64,000 nt of DNA, taken from Leptospira noumeaensis. Lineage in GTDB: Bacteria > Spirochaetota > Leptospiria > Leptospirales > Leptospiraceae. How positions within the stretch are numbered: position 1 is the stretch's first letter; every line of letters begins with the position of its first letter. Shown here in pieces: positions 18,018-27,376 of the stretch. Made by a program: the position numbers and the translations under genes. Location of the stretch: the NCBI RefSeq assembly GCF_004770765.1, contig NZ_RQFK01000033.1, positions 62,001-126,000 of the forward strand, written 5' to 3'. The notes under the pieces are model-generated. The model ran no database searches. It worked only from the letters and a program-made list of their open reading frames with translations, and was not told the origin of the DNA.

Positions 18018-18024
18018 TCGTCAA
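17996..18024 (-). promoter_or_regulatory. Sigma-70 type promoter of the hsp20 operon
   Basis: On the minus strand TTGACG (18024-18019) and TAGATT (18001-17996) are separated by exactly 17 bases, a good vegetative promoter. Transcription should begin near 17989, placing CIRCE operator 1 in the leader and operator 2 over the promoter. No heat-shock sigma factor is needed to explain heat induction. Confidence 0.7.
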
Positions 18025-18099
18025 GAATGTTTTCTAATTTAAACAATTTTCCAAAAAAAATTTTGTCCCGAAAGGCCTTCCTCTCTAGCCTGGAATCCA

Positions 18100-18558
18100 A
18101 TGCTCATACAAGATACCCTGAAACAACTGGGTTTAGAAATTCCCCCAGTTCCTGCCGCCCTTGCCGCTTATATCCCTTCGAAAAGGTCCGGAAACCTAAT
18201 TTTTACTTCCGGACAACTTCCTCTTGTTAGCGGGAAATTAAGAAAAACGGGAAAGGTGGGAAAAGATTTAAGTCTTGAAGAAGCAAAAGAAGAGGCAAAA
18301 CAATGTGTCCTCAATGCTTTGGCTGCATTACTACTACATATCGATTCCCTAGACAAAATCAAATCGATTGTCAAATTAGGAGTGTTTGTGGCCGGAACTC
18401 CAGAATTCACCGAACAACACTTAGTTGCCAATGGTGCATCTGAACTACTCGCAGCCATTTTTGGCGAAAAAGGAAAACATGCGCGTTTTGCCATTGGTGT
18501 GAGTTCTCTTCCGCTTGATGCTAGTGTGGAATTGGAAATGGTAGCAGAAGTAGAATGA
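18100..18558 (+). CDS. RidA (YjgF/YER057c/UK114) family protein
   Basis: A 152-residue member of the Rid family; RidA itself hydrolyses reactive enamine/imine intermediates from PLP enzymes. Visible are Phe-Thr-Ser-Gly-Gln-Leu-Pro in the first half, an Ala-Lys-Gln-Cys-Val-Leu-Asn-Ala-Leu-Ala helix and a Val-Glu-Leu-Glu-Met-Val-Ala ending. The Arg that binds the substrate carboxylate in true RidA would be expected around Ala-Arg-Phe-Ala-Ile-Gly-Val, and an Arg is present there. The length is slightly above that of archetypal RidA, so another Rid subgroup is possible. It overlaps the next gene by 4 bp. Confidence 0.9.
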   Translation: MLIQDTLKQLGLEIPPVPAALAAYIPSKRSGNLIFTSGQLPLVSGKLRKTGKVGKDLSLEEAKEEAKQCVLNALAALLLHIDSLDKIKSIVKLGVFVAGTPEFTEQHLVANGASELLAAIFGEKGKHARFAIGVSSLPLDASVELEMVAEVE

Positions 18559-19103
18559 CAAATTCGTTTATTTCTAAATTTTTTAATTTAGTTCAATTTT
18601 TAAAAGAATCGTTTTTGTTCGTTCCAGAGTTAATTTTCGCTTGGTGGCACCTAACTAAGAGAATTTTCTTAGCGTTATATAGTTATTGGAATACAAAACT
18701 ATTATTTGATAAAATATTTTTTATTTTTTTATTTTTGCAACTTCTCTTTTCAGTCCTTCCTTGGTTTTCATACCAAATTCGTTTTTTTGATACGGAAGAA
18801 TCCATCTCTCTCGGCCCTAAGTTAAACTCAGTTTTTATTTTACTTAGCCTACTTAATTTTTTCTTTTTGGGATTTTGGAAATCATCTTGGACAAGGATTT
18901 GGTTTTTTACATGCCAAATGATTGCAATTGTATTTGTGATTTGGGGTTATTTAGATCCTAAACGATATTTTTATGACTTCGTCAAACCAGAAGAAGTGGG
19001 CCTTGGACTTTCCTTCTATTTGTTTTTAGGATCGGTTCTAGGAGCATTTGTCTTTGGATTTTTCACCTTTAAAAAAGAAGATGAGGTTTTAGGAAGATTG
19101 TAA
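18555..19103 (+). CDS. Membrane protein of unknown function
   Basis: A 182-residue protein with about four hydrophobic spans (roughly residues 48-70, 90-110, 115-135 and 150-172), rich in Phe, Trp and Leu and with no recognised domain. Its ATG overlaps the ridA stop in an ATGA arrangement, so translation is coupled. The first 45 residues include another partly hydrophobic, amphipathic stretch. No function is proposed. Confidence 0.7.
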   Translation: MTNSFISKFFNLVQFLKESFLFVPELIFAWWHLTKRIFLALYSYWNTKLLFDKIFFIFLFLQLLFSVLPWFSYQIRFFDTEESISLGPKLNSVFILLSLLNFFFLGFWKSSWTRIWFFTCQMIAIVFVIWGYLDPKRYFYDFVKPEEVGLGLSFYLFLGSVLGAFVFGFFTFKKEDEVLGRL

Positions 19104-19201
19104 ATCATTTGAATGGACTTGGATCACCAAACGAAAGTTTGGAAAACTTTCCATTCATCTACAAATTTCGATCCTTTCCCTTGCGAATTGCGAGTTTGTC
19201 A

Positions 19202-19234
19202 GAAAAACCGTGAGAATACAATCCCCTCACGGTT
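19202..19234 (-). terminator. Terminator after clpA
   Basis: On the minus strand AACCGTGAG (19234-19226) pairs with CTCACGGTT (19214-19206), a perfect 9-bp stem with an 11-base loop, followed by a short T-run (19207-19203). It lies just past the clpA stop. The plus strand lacks a T-run beyond the stem, so its effect on the membrane-protein transcript is uncertain. Confidence 0.72.
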
Positions 19235-19248
19235 AACTAAAAATACTT

Positions 19249-21516
19249 TCACTCATTCACTTCCAGAATTTCCAAAACATTTTTTCCATCTTTTTCTATC
19301 ACATCCACAATATACTTAGAGCCTTTGTCTTTTTGGAATAGGATTTTTTTAGAAAGAGGTTTTCCGATTTCTGAATTGAGGATTCTTTGGATGGGCCTTG
19401 CTCCCATGGTTTTGTCATAACCAGTTTCTGCCAAATGTCTAACTGCTTTTTCAGACAATTCCAAATGAATCCCTTTTTCATTGGCTTTGGTTTGCAAAGT
19501 GCGGAACATTCGTTTAACAACTAACTGCACTACCTGAATTGATAGAGCACCAAATTCCACAACAGCAGTGAGTCGATTGCGAAATTCGGGAGTGAATGTC
19601 CTCTCAATTGCCTTCATAGACCGGTCATCATATCTGTCGGTATCAAAACCAAGAAGTGGTTTCGAACTTTCCTGAGCTCCCGTGTTGGTGGTTAGGATTA
19701 GGATCACATTACGAAAATCTGCTTTTTTTCCCGTGCTATCAGTAAGCGTCGCATGATCCATCACTTGCAAAAGGATGTTGTAAATATCTTCATGTGCTTT
19801 TTCGATTTCATCGAATAATAGAACACAGTGGGGATTTTTATTTATGGCATCGGTGAGTTGGCCACCTTGGTCATAACCCACATAACCCGGCGGACTTCCA
19901 ATGAGTCTTGATACGGAATGTTTTTCCATGTACTCACTCATATCAAACCTAAGAAACTCCACTCCCATTTTTTCTGCCAAAGTTTTTGCCACTTCGGTTT
20001 TACCCACACCAGTAGGTCCAACAAAAAGAAAACTACCAATTGGTTTTCCTTCGTCACTGAGGCCAGAGCGAGAATAATGGATGGCATCTACCACTTGTTC
20101 AATGGCATGGTCTTGCCCAAAAACAATGGATTTGATTTCAGAATCTAAATTTTCTAATTTCTTTTTATCATCGGCCTTGACGGTTTTTTCTGGTATTTTG
20201 GCAATTTTAGCAACAAGTGATTCGATTTCCAAAATCCCTACCTGTTTTTTGGCCTTTTCTTTTTTCTCATCACGTAACTTAACATAGGCGCCTGATTCGT
20301 CCATTAAATCTATGGCTTTGTCTGGCAAAAAACGATCTCTTAGATGTAAGCTAGATAAATCCACACAAGCCTCAATGGCTTTGGCACTGTAGGTGACTCC
20401 GTGGAAGGATTCATATTTGGGTTTGAGGCCTTTTAAGATTTCGATCGCATCTTCCCTGGAGGGTTCTGAGACTTCAATCTTTTGGAACCTTCTGGAAAGG
20501 GCATGATCTTTTTCAAATATTGATTTATATTCTTTGTAAGTGGTTGTTCCAATGCACTTGAGTTCTCCATTGGCAAGGGCCGGTTTCATCAAATTAGAAG
20601 CATCCAAACTCCCACCGGATACGGCACCAGCTCCCACAATGGTATGGATTTCGTCTACAAAGATGATTCGTTCTGGTTTCCCGACTACTTCTTGTAAGAT
20701 GGCCTTCAAACGTTCCTCAAACTCACCACGGAATTTGGTTCCCGCCATCACAAGCCCCATATCCAAAGAATAAATTTCTAAATCCAGCAAACTTTTTGGG
20801 ACGAGCCCCTTAACAACTCGTTCGGCGATTCCTTCTACAATAGAAGTTTTTCCGACACCTGCTTCCCCTACAAAAATAGGATTATTTTTACGACGACGAG
20901 ATAAGATATGAATGGTTCTTTCAATTTCAACTTCCCGGCCAATACAAGGATCTAATTTCCCTAACCTTGCTCTTTCCGTAAGATTGACACAAAATTTTTC
21001 CAGTGCAGATTTACGAGAGTTTCCTTCGCCTTCTTCAGGATCTGCTTCTTCTGTAAAATTAGGTTCTTCAGATTCCGTTTCTTTTTTAATTCCATGAGAC
21101 ATGTATTTGATCACGTCCAGACGGTTTACTTCTTGTTTGGCGAGTAAATAATAGGCTTGGCTGTCCTCTTCTCTAAAGAGTGCCACAAGTACATTGTTTC
21201 CATCCACTTCTTCTTTCCCTGAATTTTGGACATGAAAGGCGGCAAACTGAATTACAAACTGTACACCTACAGTATAACGTGGTTGGATTTTTAAATCAGG
21301 AACGGCAATGGTAGAAAGATCTTCTTCAAAGTATTCGGTCAGTTCCTTTCTAAGTAAATCCAAGTCACAACCTACACTAATTAGGACTTCTTTTGTTTTT
21401 TCGTTATAAGTAAGACCATATAATAAATGTTCTAAGGTGATAAATTCATGATGGTATTTACTTGCTTCGTTACCTGCAAGTTCTAAGGTTTTTTCTAAAT
21501 CTAGGGAAAGGTTCAT
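19249..21516 (-). CDS. clpA: ClpA, ATPase subunit of the ClpAP protease
   Basis: A 755-residue AAA+ unfoldase that feeds substrates to ClpP. It has an N-terminal double Clp-N domain (about 1-150), which receives substrates from ClpS, and two AAA modules: Walker A Gly-Glu-Ala-Gly-Val-Gly-Lys-Thr-Ser and Gly-Pro-Thr-Gly-Val-Gly-Lys-Thr-Glu, with Walker B Phe-Val-Asp-Glu-Ile-His and Leu-Phe-Asp-Glu-Ile-Glu. It lacks the middle coiled coil of ClpB. The start at 21516 is set by AGGAGG five bases upstream; a longer frame lies inside clpS. The ATG overlaps the clpS stop (ATGA). Confidence 0.96.
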   Translation of the reverse strand: MNLSLDLEKTLELAGNEASKYHHEFITLEHLLYGLTYNEKTKEVLISVGCDLDLLRKELTEYFEEDLSTIAVPDLKIQPRYTVGVQFVIQFAAFHVQNSGKEEVDGNNVLVALFREEDSQAYYLLAKQEVNRLDVIKYMSHGIKKETESEEPNFTEEADPEEGEGNSRKSALEKFCVNLTERARLGKLDPCIGREVEIERTIHILSRRRKNNPIFVGEAGVGKTSIVEGIAERVVKGLVPKSLLDLEIYSLDMGLVMAGTKFRGEFEERLKAILQEVVGKPERIIFVDEIHTIVGAGAVSGGSLDASNLMKPALANGELKCIGTTTYKEYKSIFEKDHALSRRFQKIEVSEPSREDAIEILKGLKPKYESFHGVTYSAKAIEACVDLSSLHLRDRFLPDKAIDLMDESGAYVKLRDEKKEKAKKQVGILEIESLVAKIAKIPEKTVKADDKKKLENLDSEIKSIVFGQDHAIEQVVDAIHYSRSGLSDEGKPIGSFLFVGPTGVGKTEVAKTLAEKMGVEFLRFDMSEYMEKHSVSRLIGSPPGYVGYDQGGQLTDAINKNPHCVLLFDEIEKAHEDIYNILLQVMDHATLTDSTGKKADFRNVILILTTNTGAQESSKPLLGFDTDRYDDRSMKAIERTFTPEFRNRLTAVVEFGALSIQVVQLVVKRMFRTLQTKANEKGIHLELSEKAVRHLAETGYDKTMGARPIQRILNSEIGKPLSKKILFQKDKGSKYIVDVIEKDGKNVLEILEVNE

Positions 21517-21854
21517 TCGTCCTCCTCTTTCGCCAATTGGCATTGTAATGGATGTCCCGCATCGTCCGCGAGTTTATGTACTTCTGCTACTTTCGTCCTC
21601 GCAATGTCCAAGGAGTAGACCCCACAAACGGCTGATCCAGAAGTATGCGCCTTCCACATAATCTGACGAGATTCTTCCATTGATTTCCGAAATACATTGG
21701 CTAGTACAAAAACTACAAATTCCTGAGGCGTGTAATCATCATTGATCAATATCACCTTATACCGATCCGGTTTTTTTAATTTCTTTTTCTGTTTTTCCCT
21801 TTCGAGAAGTTCCACATTCATATCGGTATAAGATTTTCTTTTTGGATCTGACAT
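21513..21854 (-). CDS. clpS: ClpS, ClpA adaptor for N-end rule substrates
   Basis: A 113-residue ClpS that binds destabilising N-terminal residues and delivers proteins to ClpAP. After a Lys/Glu-rich N-terminal extension of about 30 residues comes Tyr-Lys-Val-Ile-Leu-Ile-Asn-Asp-Asp-Tyr-Thr, carrying the Asn-Asp pair that contacts the N-degron amino group. Then come the Met-Trp-Lys-Ala-His and Gly-Val-Tyr segments that line the hydrophobic pocket. Its ATG overlaps the upstream stop (TAATG) and its stop overlaps clpA, so clpS is translationally coupled on both sides. Confidence 0.95.
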   Translation of the reverse strand: MSDPKRKSYTDMNVELLEREKQKKKLKKPDRYKVILINDDYTPQEFVVFVLANVFRKSMEESRQIMWKAHTSGSAVCGVYSLDIARTKVAEVHKLADDAGHPLQCQLAKEEDE

Positions 21855-23017
21855 TATCCCTCCCGGAGCGATTTGATAGGAGACTGAGAATTATAAGCGG
21901 AAATATTTTCCCTTTCCATCACAATCTCTCGTTCCAAATAGGACTCAATGGCCGCTCTTCCCTGTTCATTATAAATATGATGTAAACTATACATGGGAAC
22001 GGCTTCATAACCCCTTAGGAATTTATGTTCCCCTTGTGCACCTGCTTCCACTCGTTCCATTTTATGTTCGATTGCAAAATCAATCAATCGGTAATAACAA
22101 CATTCAAAATGCAAGTTGGGAACATGTTCCAATGCTCCCCAATACCTTCCAAAAAGAAAGCCTTCCCGAAATACATTCCAACTCCCACCCACAGGTTTCC
22201 CTAAAGAGTCGCTTGCCAAAACAAGAACCAAACGATGGCGAAAGGTCTGATGCATTTCCAAAAAGAATTTCCGATTCAGATAGGGCTGTCCCCATTTTTT
22301 GGAATGGGTGTCTTGATAAAATTGATAAAAGATATGAGCATGGTCTTCTGTGATCTCGTCACCCGTAAGGGTTTGGATGGTAAGTCCCGATTCAGAAATT
22401 TTTCTCCTTTCTTGGCGGATTGTTTTTCTCCGGTCTTTGACAAGAGTGGATAAAAACTCTTCAAAATTCGCAAAACCTTTGTTAAACCAATGGTATTGGT
22501 GAGACAACCTAGGAGCAAAGGAATTTTGAATCCCTAAACTTTGTTCATTTTCTTTGCAAAATAAAATATGAACGGAAGAAGTATCTTTTTCTTTTCCAAA
22601 TTCTAAAAGGGTCTGTAAAAGTGAGGAAACAAGGATATCTCTTTCTTCAGGTTTTAAATTAGGATGGAGTAAAATCCGAGCCCCCGTCACTGGAGTGAAG
22701 GGAACCGCTACAGTCAGTTTTGGATAATATGGAATCCCTGCCCGATGAAAGGCATTGGCCCATTGGAAATCAAAAATATACTCGCCATAGGAATCACTCC
22801 GAAGATAAGCCGGAAGGACTCCGAACAAAATCCCCTCTCGCCTAGCAGAGATTAAAACCGGTATCCAATCAGAATTTCCAATACAACCTGTATTTTCTAA
22901 ACCCGAAAGGAATTCATACTCCTGGAAGACGGAATCTGGGTGAACCAAAAGATTCCATTCTTCCTTTGTAAAGTCCCGAAAGGTATCGGAAATTTTTATC
23001 TCAAACGTTTCATTCAA
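21854..23017 (-). CDS. FemAB-like GNAT-fold acyltransferase (DUF482 type)
   Basis: A 387-residue protein resembling the DUF482/FemAB_like group, sometimes annotated as peptidoglycan biosynthesis/recognition. Visible are Lys-Asp-Arg-Arg-Lys-Thr-Ile-Arg-Gln-Glu-Arg-Arg near residue 195, a Gly-Gly-Ser-Trp segment and the late Gly-Ala-Gln-Gly-Glu-His-Lys stretch typical of the group. The fold is related to acyl or aminoacyl transferases such as FemX and the leucyl/phenylalanyl transferase Aat. The gene is translationally coupled to clpS, which makes a link to N-end-rule tagging attractive, but this is inference. It is not Aat or Bpt by sequence. Confidence 0.78.
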   Translation of the reverse strand: MNETFEIKISDTFRDFTKEEWNLLVHPDSVFQEYEFLSGLENTGCIGNSDWIPVLISARREGILFGVLPAYLRSDSYGEYIFDFQWANAFHRAGIPYYPKLTVAVPFTPVTGARILLHPNLKPEERDILVSSLLQTLLEFGKEKDTSSVHILFCKENEQSLGIQNSFAPRLSHQYHWFNKGFANFEEFLSTLVKDRRKTIRQERRKISESGLTIQTLTGDEITEDHAHIFYQFYQDTHSKKWGQPYLNRKFFLEMHQTFRHRLVLVLASDSLGKPVGGSWNVFREGFLFGRYWGALEHVPNLHFECCYYRLIDFAIEHKMERVEAGAQGEHKFLRGYEAVPMYSLHHIYNEQGRAAIESYLEREIVMERENISAYNSQSPIKSLREG

Positions 23018-23032
23018 TGTAGACTTTAGACT

Positions 23033-26000
23033 CTAATTCACGACATCTTGTTTGTTTTGTTTTTTGCGAATGTGATCAAGGAGCCTTTGCAAGCTAGGAT
23101 TTTCTGGGTCAAGCTCCAAGGCTGAACTGAGAATGTTCTCCGCCCGAGACAGATTTTTATCTGCCAGGTAGGTCTGGCCCAAATTGATCAAGTTTTTGAC
23201 ATGGTTTGGATCACGAAGGCGCACCCTTTCCCCAAAATCGATGGCAGTTTTGATATCAGCCACTTTTCTTGCACAAAAAGCAGTGATGTACATAATTTCC
23301 GTGTCCATTGGTTTTAACAAACTATAGTCTTTGGCCATTTTTTTGGCATTCCCATAGTCTTTGAGTTTCAAATAGAGTTGGATGAATTTCTTTTTGATCT
23401 CTGGAATGTTTTCTTCCAATGAATTCGCCTGTTCCAAATACGAAACTGCTTCCTGGAGATCCGCAGATTCGCTCGCTTCTTTTGCTTTGTGTAAAAGCGA
23501 TTGGATTTCCTTTAGCCTTTCTTTTTCGATTTTATAACGTTCTTTTTCTTCAATAAAGGAAACTCGTAAAATCGATAAATCATCTGTCAAACTTCCATAC
23601 TTTCGAAGTTCTTCATAGATTCCATCGAGTTCTCCCTTTCCTGCTTCCACAACTCGAAGGAAAAGCCTTTCATCTTCGTTAATCACACGTTTCCCATCTT
23701 CCGTGTGGGAAATGAGTAAATCATCTCGTCCGTCAGATCCGGCAAGTAAAACATCACCCACCTCTAACTGAAAGGTTTTGATGTATAAATTTCCTTGGAC
23801 TCCTGAAGTTCCTAATTTTCGAAACATCAATTCGTTTTCGATAAAACTCGCAATTCCATCTCGGTACAAAACCATCCAAGGGTGTTCCGCGTTGATAAAA
23901 TACAACAAACCTGTTTCGTTATCAATTAAGCCAAGGACTAAGGAAACTAACATGGAACCATCAAAACCCTCAAAGATTTTATGCAGTTCTAAAAATGTAT
24001 TTTTGATCCAACGTTCTGGGTAAGTGTTCCTTGCTTCACTTAGGAGTTGCGTACGAGTGATGATGGACTCAAAAACCGAACCAAGCACCAGAGCGCCTCC
24101 AGCGCCCTGCATGGACTTACCCATAGCATCAGCATTTAAAAACACTGTATATGAACGGTTGTTTAGAAAAATTTGGTTGGCAATATTCAAATCTCCACCA
24201 ATTTCTTTTTCATATTGGCGGAAGGTAAATTTTTTCTTTTGTTCTAATAAAAAATCCACTTGGACATTGTCATGATTCGCATTATTCGCGTTAAATGGCT
24301 GCAAAAGAAGCGAGGTCAAAAAATAATCCCCATCTTGTTGGTGTTTGAGCGATTGGACTTCTTTTAAGGAATTTTCTAATTCCTTCGTACGTTCTTGTAC
24401 TTTTACTTCCAATTGGTCTGCATATTGTTCCAATTTTTTACGTGCCGCTTGGATGGAACGCACCATTCGGTTGAAGGAACGGGCCATAAAACCAATATCA
24501 TCTTCTACATGAACTGTCAGCCTATGTTCTAAGTTTCCAGAGTTTACCTCTGTCAAACCTTCAATGATTTGTTCGATAGGCCGTAAAAGTGCGATTAGGA
24601 AAAACAAACGGTATCCAAAAATCACAAGCACTGCCAGTGACAAAACACCAATGATCCAAGGGAGAGTGACCTCTTCTTGGAATTCTCTATAATCTAGATA
24701 AGGATACCCTACTTCATGGATAAGACCCTTTTCTTTGTCTACAACGAGATAACTTATGTAAAACGAATATTCAGGATTGTCTTCGGCAAACTTAACACGA
24801 CCTCGGTAATTTCTATCTCCATGATTAGGCATAGGAGAAAACATTTGGTCTAGAACTTCGGCCTTTTTTTCCTCAGGAAGATCGGTTTCCAAAACAGAAC
24901 GAGCAGCACCGTAAAACCCCGAAAGTGGCCCTTCTGTTTTTGAAACGAGGGACAATGCACCTTCGGAAAAATTCTTCGCAGGAATTTCTCGTAATTTGTT
25001 TCTTGTGTAAAGAATTTTACGTTTTTCAGACTCCAGTTCATGAATGAGAGCTTCTGGATTCGAAATTTTATCTAAGGACAAAAGTCGTTTGATTTCTGCC
25101 GCATAACCTTTGCTTGTATCAGGTAATTTTGGCAATAAATTCTCTGTTTTTCCTTTCCAATCACTTTTTGTCTTATAAGAAAGAATGGTTTCTAACGCCC
25201 AGGAATTCCAATATTCAGATTCATAACTGAATGGATCGACGGAGGTTTCATCCATCCCTTTTTTACGGACAAATTCTTTTTGATTTATATCATACGTGTA
25301 ATGGAAACTCGGAGTTTGGTCTGTTTCAAGTCCTGCGATAAAGTTTTTGGCCCGAGCTGTACGCACCATATCGTAGTTAGATTCAGACTGTTGGATTACG
25401 GAATAAGCTACAAGTTGTAAAACGAGTAAAAACGATGCAAGAGAGATTCCGATGATACGTGAGATGATTGTTGTTTTATCTTTTGTATTATTGATATAAA
25501 CAACGTTTGCGACAAATAAACCGACTACCAACACAAGATCTGTAATTGTCTGGTAGAGCCCACGACCAATGGCACCATCTCTTGATTGTGCATTCATAAT
25601 TCCTGGTAGGATCGTTAGGGCACTAAAAGCAATCAGAATGCTTGCTGTGGCAAACCGAGATTCCTTTGGCATTTTAAAAATCTGAAATATGGCAACGAGA
25701 GAAAAAGTAACAAAAAATACCAACACAATCAGGGCATATACTTTATAAAACACAGGAACCGGAAAATCCCAATAATGCCCACTAAAGAAAAACAATCTAC
25801 CGGCTGTTAGACTAATGAATACAAAATAACCTGTTACCGTCACAACGATAAAATTCATAATCCAGAAGAGGTATTTTTTTAACCTAGGAAAATAAACCTC
25901 TGGATAACTTAAGAAAAAACTAGTTAGGTAAGAAGCTCCGGCCATGGCTCCTATGATCACAAGCCATCGCATGTATGCGGCAGCAGGTCCCATAAAGGAA

Positions 26001-26200
26001 AAGTTAATCATATAGCCAAAGTGGAATATACCCAGCCAAAGAGTCCCCATTCCCAATCGATATGTTGCCTCGGATTTTTCTTTAACCGTCAAAAAAAATT
26101 GTGCATTGTAAAAAGCAAAAATGACACCGACGAGTGAGCCGAATGTATAAAAATCAAACGCTATATTTCCCCAAGAGTTCATGCGAGAAAACCCTAACAT
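23033..26200 (-). CDS. Membrane sensor with HAMP, SpoIIE/PP2C phosphatase and TPRs
   Basis: A 1055-residue signalling protein. The N-terminus has about seven membrane spans (residues about 10-250), then an extracytoplasmic region to about 510, another span, a HAMP segment starting Arg-Pro-Ile-Glu-Gln, a coiled coil (about 590-630) and a SpoIIE-type PP2C Ser/Thr phosphatase domain. Metal-site motifs are Ile-Gly-Gly-Asp-Leu and Ala-Asp-Ala-Met-Gly-Lys-Ser, with a later Asp-Asp-Leu-Ser. The last 150 residues form TPRs. Such proteins dephosphorylate anti-anti-sigma factors in partner-switching systems; the partner is not in this window. It lies 15 bp before the acyltransferase gene and 9 bp after dedA. 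Confidence 0.88.
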   Translation of the reverse strand: MLGFSRMNSWGNIAFDFYTFGSLVGVIFAFYNAQFFLTVKEKSEATYRLGMGTLWLGIFHFGYMINFSFMGPAAAYMRWLVIIGAMAGASYLTSFFLSYPEVYFPRLKKYLFWIMNFIVVTVTGYFVFISLTAGRLFFFSGHYWDFPVPVFYKVYALIVLVFFVTFSLVAIFQIFKMPKESRFATASILIAFSALTILPGIMNAQSRDGAIGRGLYQTITDLVLVVGLFVANVVYINNTKDKTTIISRIIGISLASFLLVLQLVAYSVIQQSESNYDMVRTARAKNFIAGLETDQTPSFHYTYDINQKEFVRKKGMDETSVDPFSYESEYWNSWALETILSYKTKSDWKGKTENLLPKLPDTSKGYAAEIKRLLSLDKISNPEALIHELESEKRKILYTRNKLREIPAKNFSEGALSLVSKTEGPLSGFYGAARSVLETDLPEEKKAEVLDQMFSPMPNHGDRNYRGRVKFAEDNPEYSFYISYLVVDKEKGLIHEVGYPYLDYREFQEEVTLPWIIGVLSLAVLVIFGYRLFFLIALLRPIEQIIEGLTEVNSGNLEHRLTVHVEDDIGFMARSFNRMVRSIQAARKKLEQYADQLEVKVQERTKELENSLKEVQSLKHQQDGDYFLTSLLLQPFNANNANHDNVQVDFLLEQKKKFTFRQYEKEIGGDLNIANQIFLNNRSYTVFLNADAMGKSMQGAGGALVLGSVFESIITRTQLLSEARNTYPERWIKNTFLELHKIFEGFDGSMLVSLVLGLIDNETGLLYFINAEHPWMVLYRDGIASFIENELMFRKLGTSGVQGNLYIKTFQLEVGDVLLAGSDGRDDLLISHTEDGKRVINEDERLFLRVVEAGKGELDGIYEELRKYGSLTDDLSILRVSFIEEKERYKIEKERLKEIQSLLHKAKEASESADLQEAVSYLEQANSLEENIPEIKKKFIQLYLKLKDYGNAKKMAKDYSLLKPMDTEIMYITAFCARKVADIKTAIDFGERVRLRDPNHVKNLINLGQTYLADKNLSRAENILSSALELDPENPSLQRLLDHIRKKQNKQDVVN

Positions 26201-26209
26201 ATAAGGAAA

Positions 26210-26851
26210 TCATGTCAACTTTGTATTTCTTTTCTTCCAAATTTGGTATAGAAAGCACAAAAATATACAAATGAGAACAATTCCAATCGTTTGGTTATAA
26301 TAAGATAATATAACAATGATTTGGTTCCAGTTCGACCCAAGTAGAGAACCGCCGAAAAGAAGAAGCCCGCACCATAAAGAAATCGCAATAGAGTATAAAG
26401 TAATAAATTTAATGACGTTCATTTTGGACATACCGGCAACAATGGATACGAAAAAACGAATCCCAGCTGAGAACCGAGACAAAAGCACTACTACAATCTC
26501 ATATTTTCGAAACCAATCCAAAGTTTTGTGTAAGTTTTCCTCTTGGTAGAATGCAGACAAAAAAAGGAACCGTGATCGTTTTAGAAAATAGAGGAATCTC
26601 TCTCCAAAAAAATACATAACGAGAGCTCCCAATAGATTCCCCAAGTAAGTCGCTGCTACAATAGAAATCAAAGAAAGCGGAGAGCCTGGTGAAGAGGATA
26701 AAAATCCTGAAAATACTGTGACCGTATCCCCAGGCCAAGGGGGAAAAACATTCTCCAGAAAATTAGAGAAACAGAAAAAAATCCAAAGAACAAGTGGGGG
26801 CAACTCTAAGATCCGAGCCAAGAAAGCATCAAACTGTAGGAAATCGAGCAC
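26210..26851 (-). CDS. DedA family membrane protein
   Basis: A 213-residue DedA/SNARE-associated (VTT domain) inner-membrane protein. Recognisable are Glu-Asn-Val-Phe-Pro-Pro-Trp-Pro-Gly-Asp early, Gly-Asn-Leu-Leu-Gly, and Ser-Arg-Phe-Ser-Ala-Gly-Ile-Arg, the Arg-containing motif typical of the family. Family members act in lipid carrier flipping (undecaprenyl phosphate or phosphatidylethanolamine) and in membrane-potential homeostasis; the substrate here is unknown. It is the first gene of the five-gene minus-strand operon leading to clpA. Confidence 0.9.
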   Translation of the reverse strand: MLDFLQFDAFLARILELPPLVLWIFFCFSNFLENVFPPWPGDTVTVFSGFLSSSPGSPLSLISIVAATYLGNLLGALVMYFFGERFLYFLKRSRFLFLSAFYQEENLHKTLDWFRKYEIVVVLLSRFSAGIRFFVSIVAGMSKMNVIKFITLYSIAISLWCGLLLFGGSLLGSNWNQIIVILSYYNQTIGIVLICIFLCFLYQIWKKRNTKLT

Positions 26852-26942
26852 AGGAGAAAAGGAAATGCTTACAAACCAGTTGGCAACAAAGATTTAAAAA
26901 AATGAATGGAAGGAATCGATACTCCAGCGTTTGCTTTCCGTA

Positions 26943-27374
26943 ATGCTTCGATTTTTGCCTATTTTTCTTCTGATTCTCTGGGGATGCCAACCCATTCACC
27001 AAACTGAAATCTATCGCTTCGACAATATTGTGGTTACCAAATACCCAACGAATCCACCGCCAGCCTTCCCTCAGTCATTTTTTCCTGATAAAGTAAATCT
27101 TCTTCAGTCTAGCGAATTCAAAACAAGTCATATCCATACCAAGGAAGCCTCTCTCCTTTTAGAATCAGAAGAAAGTTTTCAAGCGATTCAAAAAAGAATC
27201 GAAACAAGAGCAGCCCAAGGGGATTGGAAACTCATAGAAAAAACGGAAAAAAACGGAGAGGTTTCTTATCTACTCGAAGGTTTTATCAAAAAATCCCTCT
27301 CTATCATTGTCTCAGAATCGGGAGGCAGTTCCAATTACATTCGCTTTTATTTTAGAAAACATTCTAGTTATTAA
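26943..27374 (+). CDS. Putative lipoprotein, unknown function
   Basis: A 143-residue protein with a clear lipoprotein signal: hydrophobic run then Leu-Trp-Gly-Cys, with lipidation expected at the Cys near residue 15. The mature part has no recognised domain; its C-terminal half looks like a small alpha/beta fold ending in a Ser-Gly-Gly-Ser-Ser-Asn segment. I use the ATG at 26943; a TTG at 26931 is also possible. It is the first gene of a tight plus-strand operon with the AI-2E-type transporter 2 bp downstream. Confidence 0.7.
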   Translation: MLRFLPIFLLILWGCQPIHQTEIYRFDNIVVTKYPTNPPPAFPQSFFPDKVNLLQSSEFKTSHIHTKEASLLLESEESFQAIQKRIETRAAQGDWKLIEKTEKNGEVSYLLEGFIKKSLSIIVSESGGSSNYIRFYFRKHSSY

Positions 27375-27376
27375 TT

